Shown: piece by piece, positions 11,809 to 21,919 of the stretch
Position numbering within the stretch: the first letter of the stretch is position 1
Layout of the letters: the number at the start of each line of letters is the position of its first letter
From: Maylandia zebra
Taxonomy: Eukaryota > Chordata > Actinopteri > Cichliformes > Cichlidae
DNA length: 64,000 bases
NCBI RefSeq assembly: GCF_041146795.1
Contig: NC_135183.1
Location: 10,342,840-10,406,839, forward strand
Direction: 5' to 3'
Position numbers and translations under genes: made by a program
Notes under the pieces: generated by a model
Seen by the model: the letters and a program-made list of their open reading frames with translations, nothing else
What the model was told of the DNA's origin: nothing
Database searches by the model: none

Positions 11809-13225
11809 CAGTGGGGCAAAAAAGCATTTAGTCAGCCACCGATTGTGCAAGTTCCCCCACCTAAAATGATGACAGAGGTCAGTAATTTGCACCAGAGGTA
11901 CACTTCAACTGTGAGAGACAGAATGTGAAAAAAAAATCCATGAATCCACATGGTAGGATTTGTAAAGAATTTATTCGTAAATCAGGGTGGAAAATAAGTA
12001 TTTGGTCAATAACAAAAATACAACTCAATACTTTGTAACATAACCTTTGTTGGCAATAACAGAGGTCAAACGTTTACTATAGGTCTTTACCAGGTTTGCA
12101 CACACAGTAGCTGGTATTTTGGCCCATTCCTCCATGCAGATCTTCTCGAGAGCAGTGATGTTTTGGGGCTGTCGCCGAGCAACACGGACTTTCAACTCCC
12201 GCCACAGATTTTCTATGGGGTTGAGGTCTGGAGACTGGCTAGGCCACTCCAGGACTTTCAAATGCTTCTTACGGAGCCACTCCTTTGTTGCCCGGGCGGT
12301 GTGTTTTGGATCATTGTCATGTTGGAAGACCCAGCCTCGTTTCATCTTCAAAGTTCTCACTGATGGAAGGAGGTTTTGGCTCAAAATCTCACGATACATG
12401 GCCCCATTCATTCTGTCCTTAACACGGATCAGTCGTCCTGTCCCCTTGGCAGAAAAACAGCCCCATAGCATGATGTTTCCACCCCCATGCTTCACAGTAA
12501 GTATGGTGTTCTTGGGATGCAACTCAGTATTCTTCTTCCTCCAAACACGACGAGTTGAGTTTATACCAAAAAGTTCTACTTTGGTTTCATCTGACCACAT
12601 GACATTCTCCCAATCCTCTGCTGTATCATCCATGTGCTCTCTGGCAAACTTCAGACGGGCCTGGACATGCACTGGCTTCAGCAGCGGAACACGTCTGGCA
12701 CTGCGGGATTTGATTCCCTGCCGTTGTAGTGTGTTACTGATGGTGACCTTTGTTACTTTGGTCCCAGCTCTCTGCAGGTCATTCACCAGGTCCCCCCGTG
12801 TGGTTCTGGGATCTTTGCTCACCGTTCTCATGATCATTTTGACCCCACGGGATGAGATCTTGCGTGGAGCCCCAGATCGAGGGAGATTATCAGTGGTCTT
12901 GTATGTCTTCCATTTTCTGATGATTGCTCCCACAGTTGATTTTTTCACACCAAGCTGCTTGCCTATTGTAGATTCACTCTTCCCAGTCTGGTGCAGGTCT
13001 ACAATACTTTTCCTGGTGTCCTTCGAAAGCTCTTTGGTCTTGGCCATGGCGGAGTTTGGAGTCTGACTGTTTGAGGCTGTGGACAGGTGTCTTTTATACA
13101 GATGATGAGTTCAAACAGGTGCCATTCATACAGGTAACGAGTGGGGGACAGAAAAGCTTCTTACAGAAGACGTTACAGGTCTGTGAGAGCCAGAGATTTT
13201 CCTTGTTTGAGGTGACCAAATACTT
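11809..13225 (-). mobile_element. Tc1/mariner element with one recognisable terminal repeat
   Basis: The left end starts CAGTGGGGCAAAAAAGCATT directly after a TA dinucleotide (11807-11808), as expected for Tc1 elements. It continues with family-typical 'ttagtcagccaccgattg' and an inner 'aagtatttggtcaataac'. On the other side the inner match ('gaccaaatacttac', 13211-13224) is present, but the sequence then diverges and the distal inverted repeat is absent. The element carries a complete transposase frame on the minus strand. With one end lost it should not be able to move by itself, although its transposase could act on other copies. Confidence 0.85.
12025..13047 (-). CDS. Tc1-family transposase, intact frame
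   Basis: The frame is 340 residues, the usual length for fish Tc1 transposases, and runs without a stop or frameshift. The N-terminal third (about residues 1-115) holds two helix-turn-helix DNA-binding regions, including [14 protein letters not shown] and a GRPR-like hook seen as RSGAPRK near residue 58. The catalytic domain shows WSDE (D153), HDNDPKH (D244) and PIENLW (E279). There are 34 residues between the second D and the E, so this is DD34E. A glycine-rich KHGGGN segment lies between the first two acidic residues. The protein would cut and paste elements with matching inverted repeats in the nucleus. The start MAKTKELS is the normal family start. The intact frame suggests a fairly young copy, but expression cannot be judged. 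Confidence 0.9.
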   Translation of the reverse strand: MAKTKELSKDTRKSIVDLHQTGKSESTIGKQLGVKKSTVGAIIRKWKTYKTTDNLPRSGAPRKISSRGVKMIMRTVSKDPRTTRGDLVNDLQRAGTKVTKVTISNTLQRQGIKSRSARRVPLLKPVHVQARLKFAREHMDDTAEDWENVMWSDETKVELFGINSTRRVWRKKNTELHPKNTILTVKHGGGNIMLWGCFSAKGTGRLIRVKDRMNGAMYREILSQNLLPSVRTLKMKRGWVFQHDNDPKHTARATKEWLRKKHLKVLEWPSQSPDLNPIENLWRELKVRVARRQPQNITALEKICMEEWAKIPATVCANLVKTYSKRLTSVIANKGYVTKY

Positions 13226-14761
13226 ACCTTCTAATATTGAACAGAAGTAGATTTTTTGAGACAAGTTGCTACCATCAAACTCAAAACGGGCTAATATTAA
13301 TTCATTTTATGAAATAGTTAAACATCAGTTTAAAAAAATCGATGTGCTTTCTGGGTTTTTGCAAACCACTGGATTGTGTTTTATGTACATTTTACACAGC
13401 AACTACCTTTTTTGAAACCGGGGTTGTTGAAGTGTTTTGTTATCCACATCCGTACAGGTGCATGTTTATAATTCTATAGATCATATAAGCACTATCAGGA
13501 CGTAGTGGCCTGACTGTTTTGCAGTGCCCTGCCAGTTTCTTCTCTAGGGGAATGCTGTTGCTAGGGGCTTTCTGCTCACAAACAACCAAGAGTCTTTTCA
13601 TGCTGGCCATCCTGCCAAGCATGTGATCCCCTGGTGTAACAGGATCTCTATTCAGAATAATACACCCGTGTGTCCAGGTCTCACCAAAGAAACAATTCAA
13701 CCCAGACTCCTGTTCAGCAGGAAAAAATTCTCATTCTTAGACTTTGTGCAGCTGCCAAAATTGGGCTGGTGTCTAAGGGATTTAGAGGGAAAATACAAGG
13801 CTAGTCCTATATAGAGTTATCAGCTTAGTAGTTACACCTGCACAATCGAAGAACAGTGGTGCAAAGAAACTTTTTAAAGCCTATTCAGTTTTTTTTTGTA
13901 TTGTTTTTTTTTTATATTAGCTGCTAATATTGGATGACGGTGCACCACTTTTTGTCCAGCGTGACATTAGCCCCACACCCACTAGGACTGAAACCCTATA
14001 GAATGTCATACAGTGATAGGATGAAACATAATGACATTGGAAAACGTACAGTGGACCTGAGAGTTCAAATGCACTGCAACTTAAGAAATCACTGGTGTAA
14101 AAACAAAAATTCAGTGTGGCAGTTGATTCAATCAGAGAAAAAACACCTATAAATTATGTATGCCATCTTTGATCACAGGCTATTTGCGGATATTGTTGTT
14201 GGTCATGATGGCCAGAACAGCTGAGCTTACATTAAACAGCTTAATCAGTATTTTATGAGATAACTTGGACTGTGAGCCCATGCAGAACCCAGAGCAGGTG
14301 CAGGGAGAGAAAAAGGAAACATGTGTTCGGGATGATGAACACCTGGCGTTTCGTTTTCTTGGAAGCCCATAATGACAGTTTAACATTAATGGCAGAATTT
14401 GTTGTTGTTCCATATGGTAACGTTTAAAGTTATAGTAATATAATTGAATATATAGTCTGAGTATAATTTGTGTAAGGACAGAAAAGTATGTCTAAATACA
14501 GTTCTGTAGAATACATGATATTTATGTTAATGCAAAGTATCATTTTTGACTATAATATGAAATTACTTCTTACATAAACCTGTACTGGTTGCTGGAGTTT
14601 ATTGTCAATTTGAAGTGCTATTACTGCCGTGGGCAAAATATCCTGACCCTGCATTCTACATAATGGCAGTCACAGCGATGATTGGAAGATTGAAATTATA
14701 TAATCATAAACAAAACATTATCATTAACAGTGTCAATTCTTTCTCTTTCGGTCTCCTCAGA
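13226..14761. other. non-coding; short repeat pieces only
   Basis: No gene is supported. It contains a 32-bp segment (13451-13482) repeated exactly at 16553-16584, and a one-sided fragment near 14058-14090 ('agagttcaaatgcactgcaa') of the MITE family seen at 19832-20042. Confidence 0.45.
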
Positions 14762-14983
14762 CTCCCTTGTGCCCGAGGACGTCTATCCTTCGTCTCTTTT
14801 TTCCTTCTCGTTCCCCTCTTATGCCTTTTGCCAGTGGTTGAGGCTGCTGAGGATACAGCAGCATCCCTGCAGGATGAGGCAATAAGGACACGAGGTGTTA
14901 TGGATGGCCTGCCACCTATTGCCTCATCCATGGCATTTCCATGGTGCTGCTGTTGCCTCACCACCCTGAGAACTAATCCCTAA
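14762..14983 (+). CDS. open frame behind a splice-acceptor-like site (weak)
   Basis: The segment follows 'ttctctttcggtctcctcag', a good acceptor match. One frame stays open to a TAA at 14981-14983. It reads a hydrophobic stretch (SFFLLVPLLCLLPVVEA) followed by EDTAASLQDEAIRTRG and a Cys cluster. The hydrophobic-then-polar pattern resembles a secretory signal, but no known domain is visible and the opposite strand is open over the same region. It may be a terminal exon or chance; I lean to chance. Confidence 0.2.
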   Translation, partial: LPCARGRLSFVSFFLLVPLLCLLPVVEAAEDTAASLQDEAIRTRGVMDGLPPIASSMAFPWCCCCLTTLRTNP

Positions 14984-15615
14984 CTGGGTACAGCTTAAGT
15001 GCTACAAAACATAAAAGAATAAATATTAAACATTAAAATAAGTGTCTCTAAGACTTGCTATTGTGAAAATTGTCTTACCAACCTACTTTTGCTTGAAGTT
15101 ACCCCACTATTTCTTCACCCAGCCAGGCGTCAGTACACCCTGCAGTCCAGTTTCTTTCACAAATATCCAAGAGCAAACACAATTATGTCCACAGTTATTA
15201 CAACAGAGTTTATAACTTGTGAGCAAATAAAGACTGCCTGCAGGGTGCATCATGTCAAACACTTTCAAGACAATGTAGACTAACCTTTTTGACTATGAGT
15301 GCCAACATCTTCATGCCAGTTTCCAAGAACAAAATGAATTTTGTTCAGAGGTAACCTGCCACAACTTCTAACAACTAATAGGATAATTAAGTGGAAAATG
15401 ACTACTCATATATTACTTGATTTTAAAAATATGCCTATATTGTAAGGCCCCATGGAAACAGCAAGCTCCATCTGTGTATTTATTCAAAACTTCTATATTA
15501 GCACATAAACATACTTTTGCAATTTTTTCATCATCCAGCTGTTACCAGGGATTCAACATTAATTAAAATAAATGTGGCAATATGCAAAATCATCGTGGTA
15601 AGTTAGCCATGCATT
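14984..15615. other. non-coding, nothing recognised
   Basis: There is no supported feature. Short open frames lack domain or splice support. Confidence 0.4.
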
Positions 15616-15800
15616 CCTGTCCTTGCTGTTATCCCCACGAAGGAAGGGAATATGTCATTGTCTCCCCATGTCTGTCTGTCTGTTTGTTAGCAGCCTAGCA
15701 TCCACAGTTTTCGAGATATCATTTTCAAATTTTGAGTGATGGTAGATACCGATAGCAACTCAAGCTAATTTAAGTTTGGTGAAAATCGGGACAAGCTCAA
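15616..15800. repeat. possible interspersed repeat
   Basis: The phrases 'cccacgaaggaagggaat', 'gtctgtctgtctgtttgtta', 'cgagatatcattttcaaat' and 'ggtgaaaatcgggac' are familiar from a dispersed fish repeat. The ends and the family were not determined. Confidence 0.35.
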
Positions 15801-18272
15801 GGTCAATTCAGTAAAATCAGTATGGATTGTCTTCACAACAATATATTAGGCCTTGGGGGACACGAGTACCTAGGTTGGCTGGGATTTTGACCCTGACCTT
15901 ATTTTCTGATTTTGTTGACTCTGAAAATAAAATTAAAGAAACCATATCCAGAAATATATCAGCTTTAGGACACGTTTCTTCTTTTTTCTCCATACAACAC
16001 TCTACAACATCTAGCCTTCTAATGAACCAGTCCATGATTCTTCCTTGAAATTGTATACATTATGATTACTTTATTGTAAATGCTAATCATGTTAGAATGC
16101 TGCAGTGAGGACAAACAACTTCCTCACTGTGATTGCCTGACCTGTGTGGCTCCTGAGGTTTACTGCTCTTTCTACATGTATATAAGCTGATATAATCAGT
16201 CCTGCTTGTCCATTTTTATAAACTCCAACAGAATATGACAAACTACTCATTTTACCAAGTCCTTGAACTGTCCAGTATTGTCATGTGACATTTAAATAAA
16301 ATGAAATCCATTTCTATCTAGTTTACCATAAAATACATTGCATAATAAAAAATAAGTAGCCCACAAATTGATCTATTTATTTGTCTCTCGAACAGTCCAA
16401 TCCTTGTGTTTCCCCACTGGTATGCTGGCCAGGCAGGTGTTACAGCAGAACTTTGTGTAAGTGAGCTGCCTCTGCAACAAAGCTTTCTTAGTGTGAAAGA
16501 CTCCAGAACCACTGTCGTGGACTGCACTTGGCAACATTGCAGTGCTACATTGCGTACAGGTGCATGTTTATAATTCTATAGATCTCCAGTAAAGCGTCTG
16601 CTTGTACTGGTCCTCCATTACAGTTAGGTAGGTTGGTTCTGAGCAGGTGCAGCCTCCCCAAGGCTGCCAAACAAAACAAGGAAGCCATAAAATTCACTTC
16701 CAGGCTAAGACTGTCAGGATCCTGGGTCTCTCAACCCGTGTTTTTGTGTTTAACCCCGTGTGTTTTGAGTCCAGCATTTGGGTCCTCGCCTGCCTACACA
16801 CAGCCGCTCCCTGACAAAGACGTTCGAATCAGAGTCTGTCTGCAGAAAGAGACTCACTGGAGAGGTATCTGAATAAACTCTTCAGTTGTGTATTTGTCAT
16901 AATACTAGTGTTTTACAGTTATTGGAGTGGCGCACCTTGTGTACAATCTAGATATTTAACAGTTAATTCAAGAGTGGAACTTCTTTTATGCTGTGTAACT
17001 TTAAGCTGTCTGGCGAAAGTCTGTAATTCTTCAGTTCTTCTTGGGTTCCATATTGTATTATTTTAAAAGACATATAAAGGATCTTACATTTCAAATAATG
17101 TGCACTTTCACTACAAACAAGCAGCAACTTTTTAACAGCTTGTACTCAAAACTTTTTTTCCCTTGGTCCTGAGACACGCAGGCATTGAGCAGACTGACGC
17201 TCCATGTGTCAGCCAAAGATGCAATAAGATAGCCACAGCTGAAAGAAGACAATACGGAGGCTGTAACCTTATTTCCACCAGACTGTCATGATGAAATCCA
17301 ACAGTCTATGTGCCAATCGCTCCAAAACCTCAGATGAGCCTTTAATATTGGCAGAAGGGAATTTAATCTCCTCTCCAAGCTGAAAACACTCAGGCTGCCC
17401 TAAGATTCACCTCTCCATGACTCAGTGAACTTGCTTTTATTTTTTCCGTTCAAAGAAAAGCTCTTAACCAATCTTCCATTAACAGTTGAAGTAAAATGTG
17501 TGGAAAATTCATAAAGTTATTACGGTTGTTACTCTCTGTTACAACTCTTGTTTCCTGTAGGCATGAATTTCCATTTCATTTTATTCTTTCTAACTAGAAT
17601 TGGCTGAGCGCTGATAAGAACATTTGCTCACACTGTACTTTTCTTTTCTTTAGCAGAATTTCAAACTGGTGTTCTGCTGTGATTTCGATCACTGGATCTT
17701 TTTTGTGAAAGCATTTCTGAGTAACAGTAAAATTAATAAACAGATACACATTATTTTATTTTGTCAGAGAATCTTCAATATAGCTGTTATCATTATTACT
17801 TTCTTTATGTACATGAAGCTGCAGCTCAGTGTTAGTAGTAGTCTCAAATCTGTTGGTCGGACTCGGCTGGAGACTGTTTGCAGTTTGCCTGTCCTCCCTG
17901 TGTATATGGCTCCTCCCACACTCCAAAGAATAATGAATGTACATGTTAGCAAGTGCATCTGAGTAGCACCTGCTGGCTGCTGCTTTCTCTCATAACTCTA
18001 GCCTTAAAGTACATTAAGGATGTAATTCAAGTCTGTTTTTCACGGGACTGCATAAGAAAGTTCTCTTTTTAACATGACTATAAGAACCCATCTCTCCCTA
18101 TTTTTTTTAGGTATCATGAGTTTATCAGAGACATTTCTCTTTTTGTCCTCCAGCTGAGTAATATTTATTTGTGTGTGTGTTTCTTTCTAACAACAAATTA
18201 CATCAGATTTTTCCCCTCCATCCCTAGTTGGAAGCATATGCCTTTGTGCTTTTTACATGCAGTGCTCTAAAT
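15801..18272. other. non-coding; possible LTR-like debris near 16690-16880
   Basis: The sequence 'ctgtcaggatcctgggtc', with 'gggtcctcgcctgcctac' and 'ccctgacaaagacg', resembles the ends of fish LTR elements such as the one at 61919-62521, but it is too short to assign. The second copy of a 32-bp exact repeat lies at 16553-16584. No exon was found. Confidence 0.35.
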
Positions 18273-18567
18273 CAGCGGTCCCCAACCTTTTTTTTGTGCT
18301 ATGGACCGGGTTATGTCCGACAACTTTTTCATTGACCAGCCTTTAAGGTGTCGCGGATAAATACAACAAAATAAAACCAGTACTGGTACCAAAAAAAAAA
18401 GAAGATTTATTTATAACACACAGGAAAAGACTGAGGGAATCCGAGTTAGCAATAAAAATGATTAAAAAAAAATAATGATAAATAAAAACCCTGAAAACCA
18501 TAAATTTCATACCCGAGCCTCAACTCTCGCGGCCCAGTACCAAACGACTCACGGACCGGTACCACTG
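18273..18567. mobile_element. non-autonomous hAT element (295 bp)
   Basis: The ends CAGCGGTCCCC and CCGGTACCACTG form short imperfect inverted repeats of the hAT type. They are flanked by CTCTAAAT (18265-18272) and CTGTAAAT (18568-18575), an 8-bp target duplication with one mismatch. The interior is AT-rich and non-coding, with 'gcctttaaggtgtcgc' shared with the element at 9256. A full hAT transposase would be needed to mobilise it. Confidence 0.8.
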
Positions 18568-18575
18568 CTGTAAAT

Positions 18576-19831
18576 TGGTATAGTTGAGGCAAATTCTTAT
18601 AAAGCAGCTCCATTTATAAAAGGCAAAAACACATTCAAATAGTTAAAGTAAAAATAGTAATAAAAAGGATGTCCTAAACGCTAGGTGAAATAATAAAGCA
18701 GTTAAAGCAAATGCACAAAAGCATTTAAGAAAATCGAGGAATGGCAGCACCAGCCAGCTGACTCCTAAAGATTTCAAGGTCATATTCACGTCGATTCTGG
18801 AGCATCAGCAATGAATTTTAACTCTATTTTAACACATTATGTGCCAGTACTGATTATAGTTTAGGATTAATATGGTATCACACACTATCAGTCACACATA
18901 AACATGCTTTGACTCCGGGAACATCACTTTATCTTCCTCTAGAGAAGTCCTGTCTATTTTCTTTCCCAGTGTGACCAGATGCATGTAGTAGAGCGAGTAG
19001 TGAAGGACATTTTACTCACGGCTGCCCCAAAAAAAAAGTCACTCCCACAGCTGTCTTTCCTCAGAATCTAACACACCTTTTAGATGACAGAAAGCTGCAT
19101 ATGGTGGTCTAGATGGAGACAGATGCAGCCGTGAAGCCTGTGTGGCTCACACAGCTAAATGAACTGGCAAAAGATGGAATAAATGCCTGGATGTGGTTTA
19201 CAAATCTAACAGACTGCTTAAGACTCAGAAATCAGAAAAGAAATTGCATTTGGAGTTATGTGTGAAATAATTTTCTAGGCCAGCATGAGAATATTATTTT
19301 TCACCACAATGAGAGGAAAAGAAAAGATATGAAAGAGCTCACTGTCAGCAATACTCCCTGCTTCTAAAACATTATTATTTTTTTTGGCTTCCAGATATGA
19401 AATGGTCTGTGTCTAACCTAAAATTTAGATTTTATTCATCTTCCATGTGATGTGTTACATTGCAAACACAGTAAGCCAGCAACAGCAACAGAAAATCCAT
19501 ACCTGCAGTGAAGGTATCCTTCATAGTAGCAGGGTTTCTGCCAGGAAAATTAGGTAAGTTCGAGGGGGGTAGAGTCAGTACTTGGAAGTATCCACCTACT
19601 ATAATTCTACTACCTAATTTTGTATGTGTCTGTGTGTAGCTCTGCACTGCCGGACTTGCAATAAACTGGATACCCTGAGTAGATTATCTGATTAGATGCT
19701 GAAACAACCTATTGACTTTATCATTACATTACATTCAGTTTACTGGCAGAGAGATTTTTCCTTATTACATGGAGGCAAAGCTACTTTTTTAGTAGCCCAT
19801 TTTAAATACAATAAAACTTGCTTGATACGAT
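18576..19831. other. non-coding, nothing recognised
   Basis: AT-rich DNA without a supported exon. The short minus-strand frame at 19432-19647 has no domain. Confidence 0.4.
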
Positions 19832-20042
19832 GGCCCAGAGAGTTCAAATACACCACAACTTAAGAAAACACCGGCAAACAAAAAACAGCTGCAAAAGTGC
19901 ACAAAACACAACAGAAGTGTTTTTACAGTGCATCAGCTAATGCAGATATACAATTGGTAAAGGACTAAATAGGCTTCTGTTGTTTTTTGTGTCCTTTTGT
20001 TGGTCTTTTCTTAAGTTGCAGTGCATGTGAACCCTCAAGGCC
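19832..20042. mobile_element. MITE with roughly 40-bp inverted ends
   Basis: The left arm reads GGCCCAGAGAGTTCAAATAC and then 'caacttaagaaaaca'. The right arm read inverted gives GGCCTTGAGGGTTCACATGC and then 'caacttaagaaaaga'. A single arm of the same family lies near 14058-14090. It is non-coding. The exact ends and the target duplication are uncertain. Confidence 0.55.
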
Positions 20043-20220
20043 GCCTTTAAAATGTAAAAACAAGAGTAACATAAAACACGCAAAATACACAATCCGAAAT
20101 AATAGATTATTTTAATATTAATATGACAATTGTCTTTGTCTTATTATACAAACAAAATATTGTATTTTTTCATGTCTAATGCATTTTCATGATAATTAGT
20201 AAAATGACTCTGTCCTCTCA

Positions 20221-21292
20221 TACGGTGTACATTTTAGGACATCGTCAGGTATCAGACAAAAAATTGTCAGGTGTCAGTTGTCAAAAAAAAAATTGTCAGG
20301 TATCAGAAAAAAAATTGTCAGGTGTCAGAAAAAAAATTGTCAGGTGTCAGTTGTCAAAAAAAAAAAAGTCAGGTATCAGAAAAAAAATTGTCAGGTGTCA
20401 GAAAAAAAAATTGTCAGGTGTCAGAAAAAAAATTGTCAGGTGTCAGTTGTCAAAAAAAAAAAAGTCAGGTATCAGAAAAAAAATTGTCAGGTGTCAGTTG
20501 TCAAAAAAAAAAAAGTCAGGTATCAGAAAAAAAATTGTCAGGTGTCAGAAAAAAAATTGTCAGGTGTCAGGTGTCAGAAAAAAAAATGTCAGGTATCAGA
20601 AAAAAAATTGTCAGGTGTCAGACAAAAAAGTTGTCAGGTGTCAGAAAAAAAATTGTCAGGTGTCAGAAAAAAAATTGTCAGGTGTCAGTTGTCAAAAAAA
20701 AAAAGTCAGGTATCAGAAAAAAAAATGTCAGGTATCAGAAAAAAAAATGTCAGGTGTCAGACAAAAAAGTTGTCAGGTGTCAGAAAAAAAATTGTCAGGT
20801 GTCAGACAAAAAAGTTGTCAGGTGTCAGAAAAAAAAATTGTCAGGTGTCAGTTGTCAAAAAAAAAATTGTCAGGTATCAGAACACAAGGTACCAGAGAGA
20901 AAATCTTCCTGCAGGTGGCGCTGTTGTCATGTCCCACCCGAATTGATTTCCAAATATGTCATCAACGTGTGACCGTGGGAGAGCGTAAGGTCATTGACCT
21001 CACCGGAGTTTTACCGTGGTTCAGGCTCCTAACGACACAAGGTAAGTTTAACTTTTTCTCCCTTTTGTTCATATTTTTGCCACAGTTGTGTTATATTAAG
21101 TTGCAGTTATGTTGTGAAAGTTACATATCAGAGACGGAAAGCCAGTTTTGTACGAAACCAAATCAGTACTATTTTTGTCTGGCTAATTCATTCTAGCTAG
21201 CGACAGTGGTGAAACGTGATTCAAATTTAAACTGTTCAGTAATTGTTTTGTATACATTTCAGCAAATGGACAAGCTGAAAGCTCACGAGCAG
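20221..21292 (+). repeat. left terminal inverted repeat, with candidate promoter, first exon, intron and ATG
   Basis: The outer 25 bp and the inner 410 bp (about 20880-21292) match the right repeat (26958-27445) in inverted orientation with only a handful of substitutions. A consensus splice donor (ACACAAG/GTAAGT, exon end 21041) and an acceptor (CATTTCAG, exon start 21263) lie inside the repeat, followed by CAAATGGACAAGCTG with an ATG at 21266-21268. Promoter, 5' exon and first codons therefore seem to be part of the inverted repeat. The left copy is more than twice as long as the right because of an expanded tandem array. Confidence 0.75.
20245..20881 (+). repeat. subterminal tandem array, about 22-bp unit
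   Basis: Roughly 25-30 units of the form GTCAGGTGTCAG plus an A-tract plus TT are arranged head to tail. Variants have GTATCAG in place of GTGTCAG, GACAAAAAAG spacers, or an added GTTGTC. Variant units alternate in a higher-order pattern, which points to expansion by unequal exchange or slippage. The right terminal repeat keeps only about three units (27369-27424). Because 22 is not divisible by 3 and the units lack stops, all three forward frames stay open for 220-335 codons; these are not genes. Repeated subterminal motifs in DNA transposons often bind transposase, which is an inference here. Confidence 0.9.
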
Positions 21293-21919
21293 CCTGCATC
21301 CTTTCTGTCGCTCTTTTTCTTTATTTCTCTTTTCTATATTGCTGCTGTCGGGATATTTTTTGATCCCGATATGTTTTTTTCTGTTGTTGTTTTTAGACTT
21401 TGCTGCAATATGTCATCTGACGATGATGAAAGGAGTATCCGACTCTGGCTGGTTCCCATGACTGTACCAAAAATACTTTTTTTTTTTTAATTAAAAAAAG
21501 AGCATTAAAAATAAATGACTAAAGTACAACTTATTTATTAACTACTGTTCACCTCTTTCATATCAAAGAAGTGTATTTTTTGCTACACATGTTTTATTTG
21601 TGGGCACTGAATAGACGATGCTTTTAGTGTAATTGCCACATAAAAAGATTTAGTACTTTACTGGTTAATTACTTATGTTCAGTGTAAGAGGTGGGTGATC
21701 AATTAGACTGTTGTTGTTACACTTAACCTTTCAAGATATGATGATAATAACATTGTTCAACAAAGGCTTAAAACAAAAGGAAATCAGCTGTGCACTGAAT
21801 TCATATGGGCATAAAATAAGGTAAGTCTGCATTTCAACAGTTTCCGTGACAACTCTCTAAAATGACAAAACATGCAGTTTGCATTTAATATAATGTAAGT
21901 CTGTGTTGTCTTTTAACAG
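21293..21919 (+). other. 5' part of the transposase gene, exon structure unresolved
   Basis: The frame of the ATG at 21266 stays open to 21490 through a very T-rich stretch, which is unlikely to be coding throughout. A T-rich acceptor ('gttgttgtttttag', exon start about 21397) leads into CAATATGTCATCTGACGATG, which could encode an acidic N-terminus (MSSDDDERSIRLWL). No strong donor closes it. The N-terminal exon or exons of the transposase must lie here but cannot be fixed by eye. Confidence 0.4.

Noticed and set aside
12119..13066. 315-codon plus-strand frame across the Tc1 gene
   Set aside because: It is the antisense shadow of the transposase. The minus-strand frame has all the family motifs.
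14704..14964. Minus-strand Arg/Lys-rich 86-codon frame
   Set aside because: It has no splice context or domain and overlaps another weak open frame on the other strand.
20245..20881. CRISPR-like look of the array
   Set aside because: The units are contiguous with no unique spacers, and the genome is eukaryotic. It is the subterminal array of a DNA transposon.
20189..21196. Three overlapping plus-strand frames of 222-335 codons rich in KK, LSGV and CQ
   Set aside because: They are forced open by a stop-free 22-bp tandem repeat read in all three frames. There is no domain, and the composition is that of the repeat.
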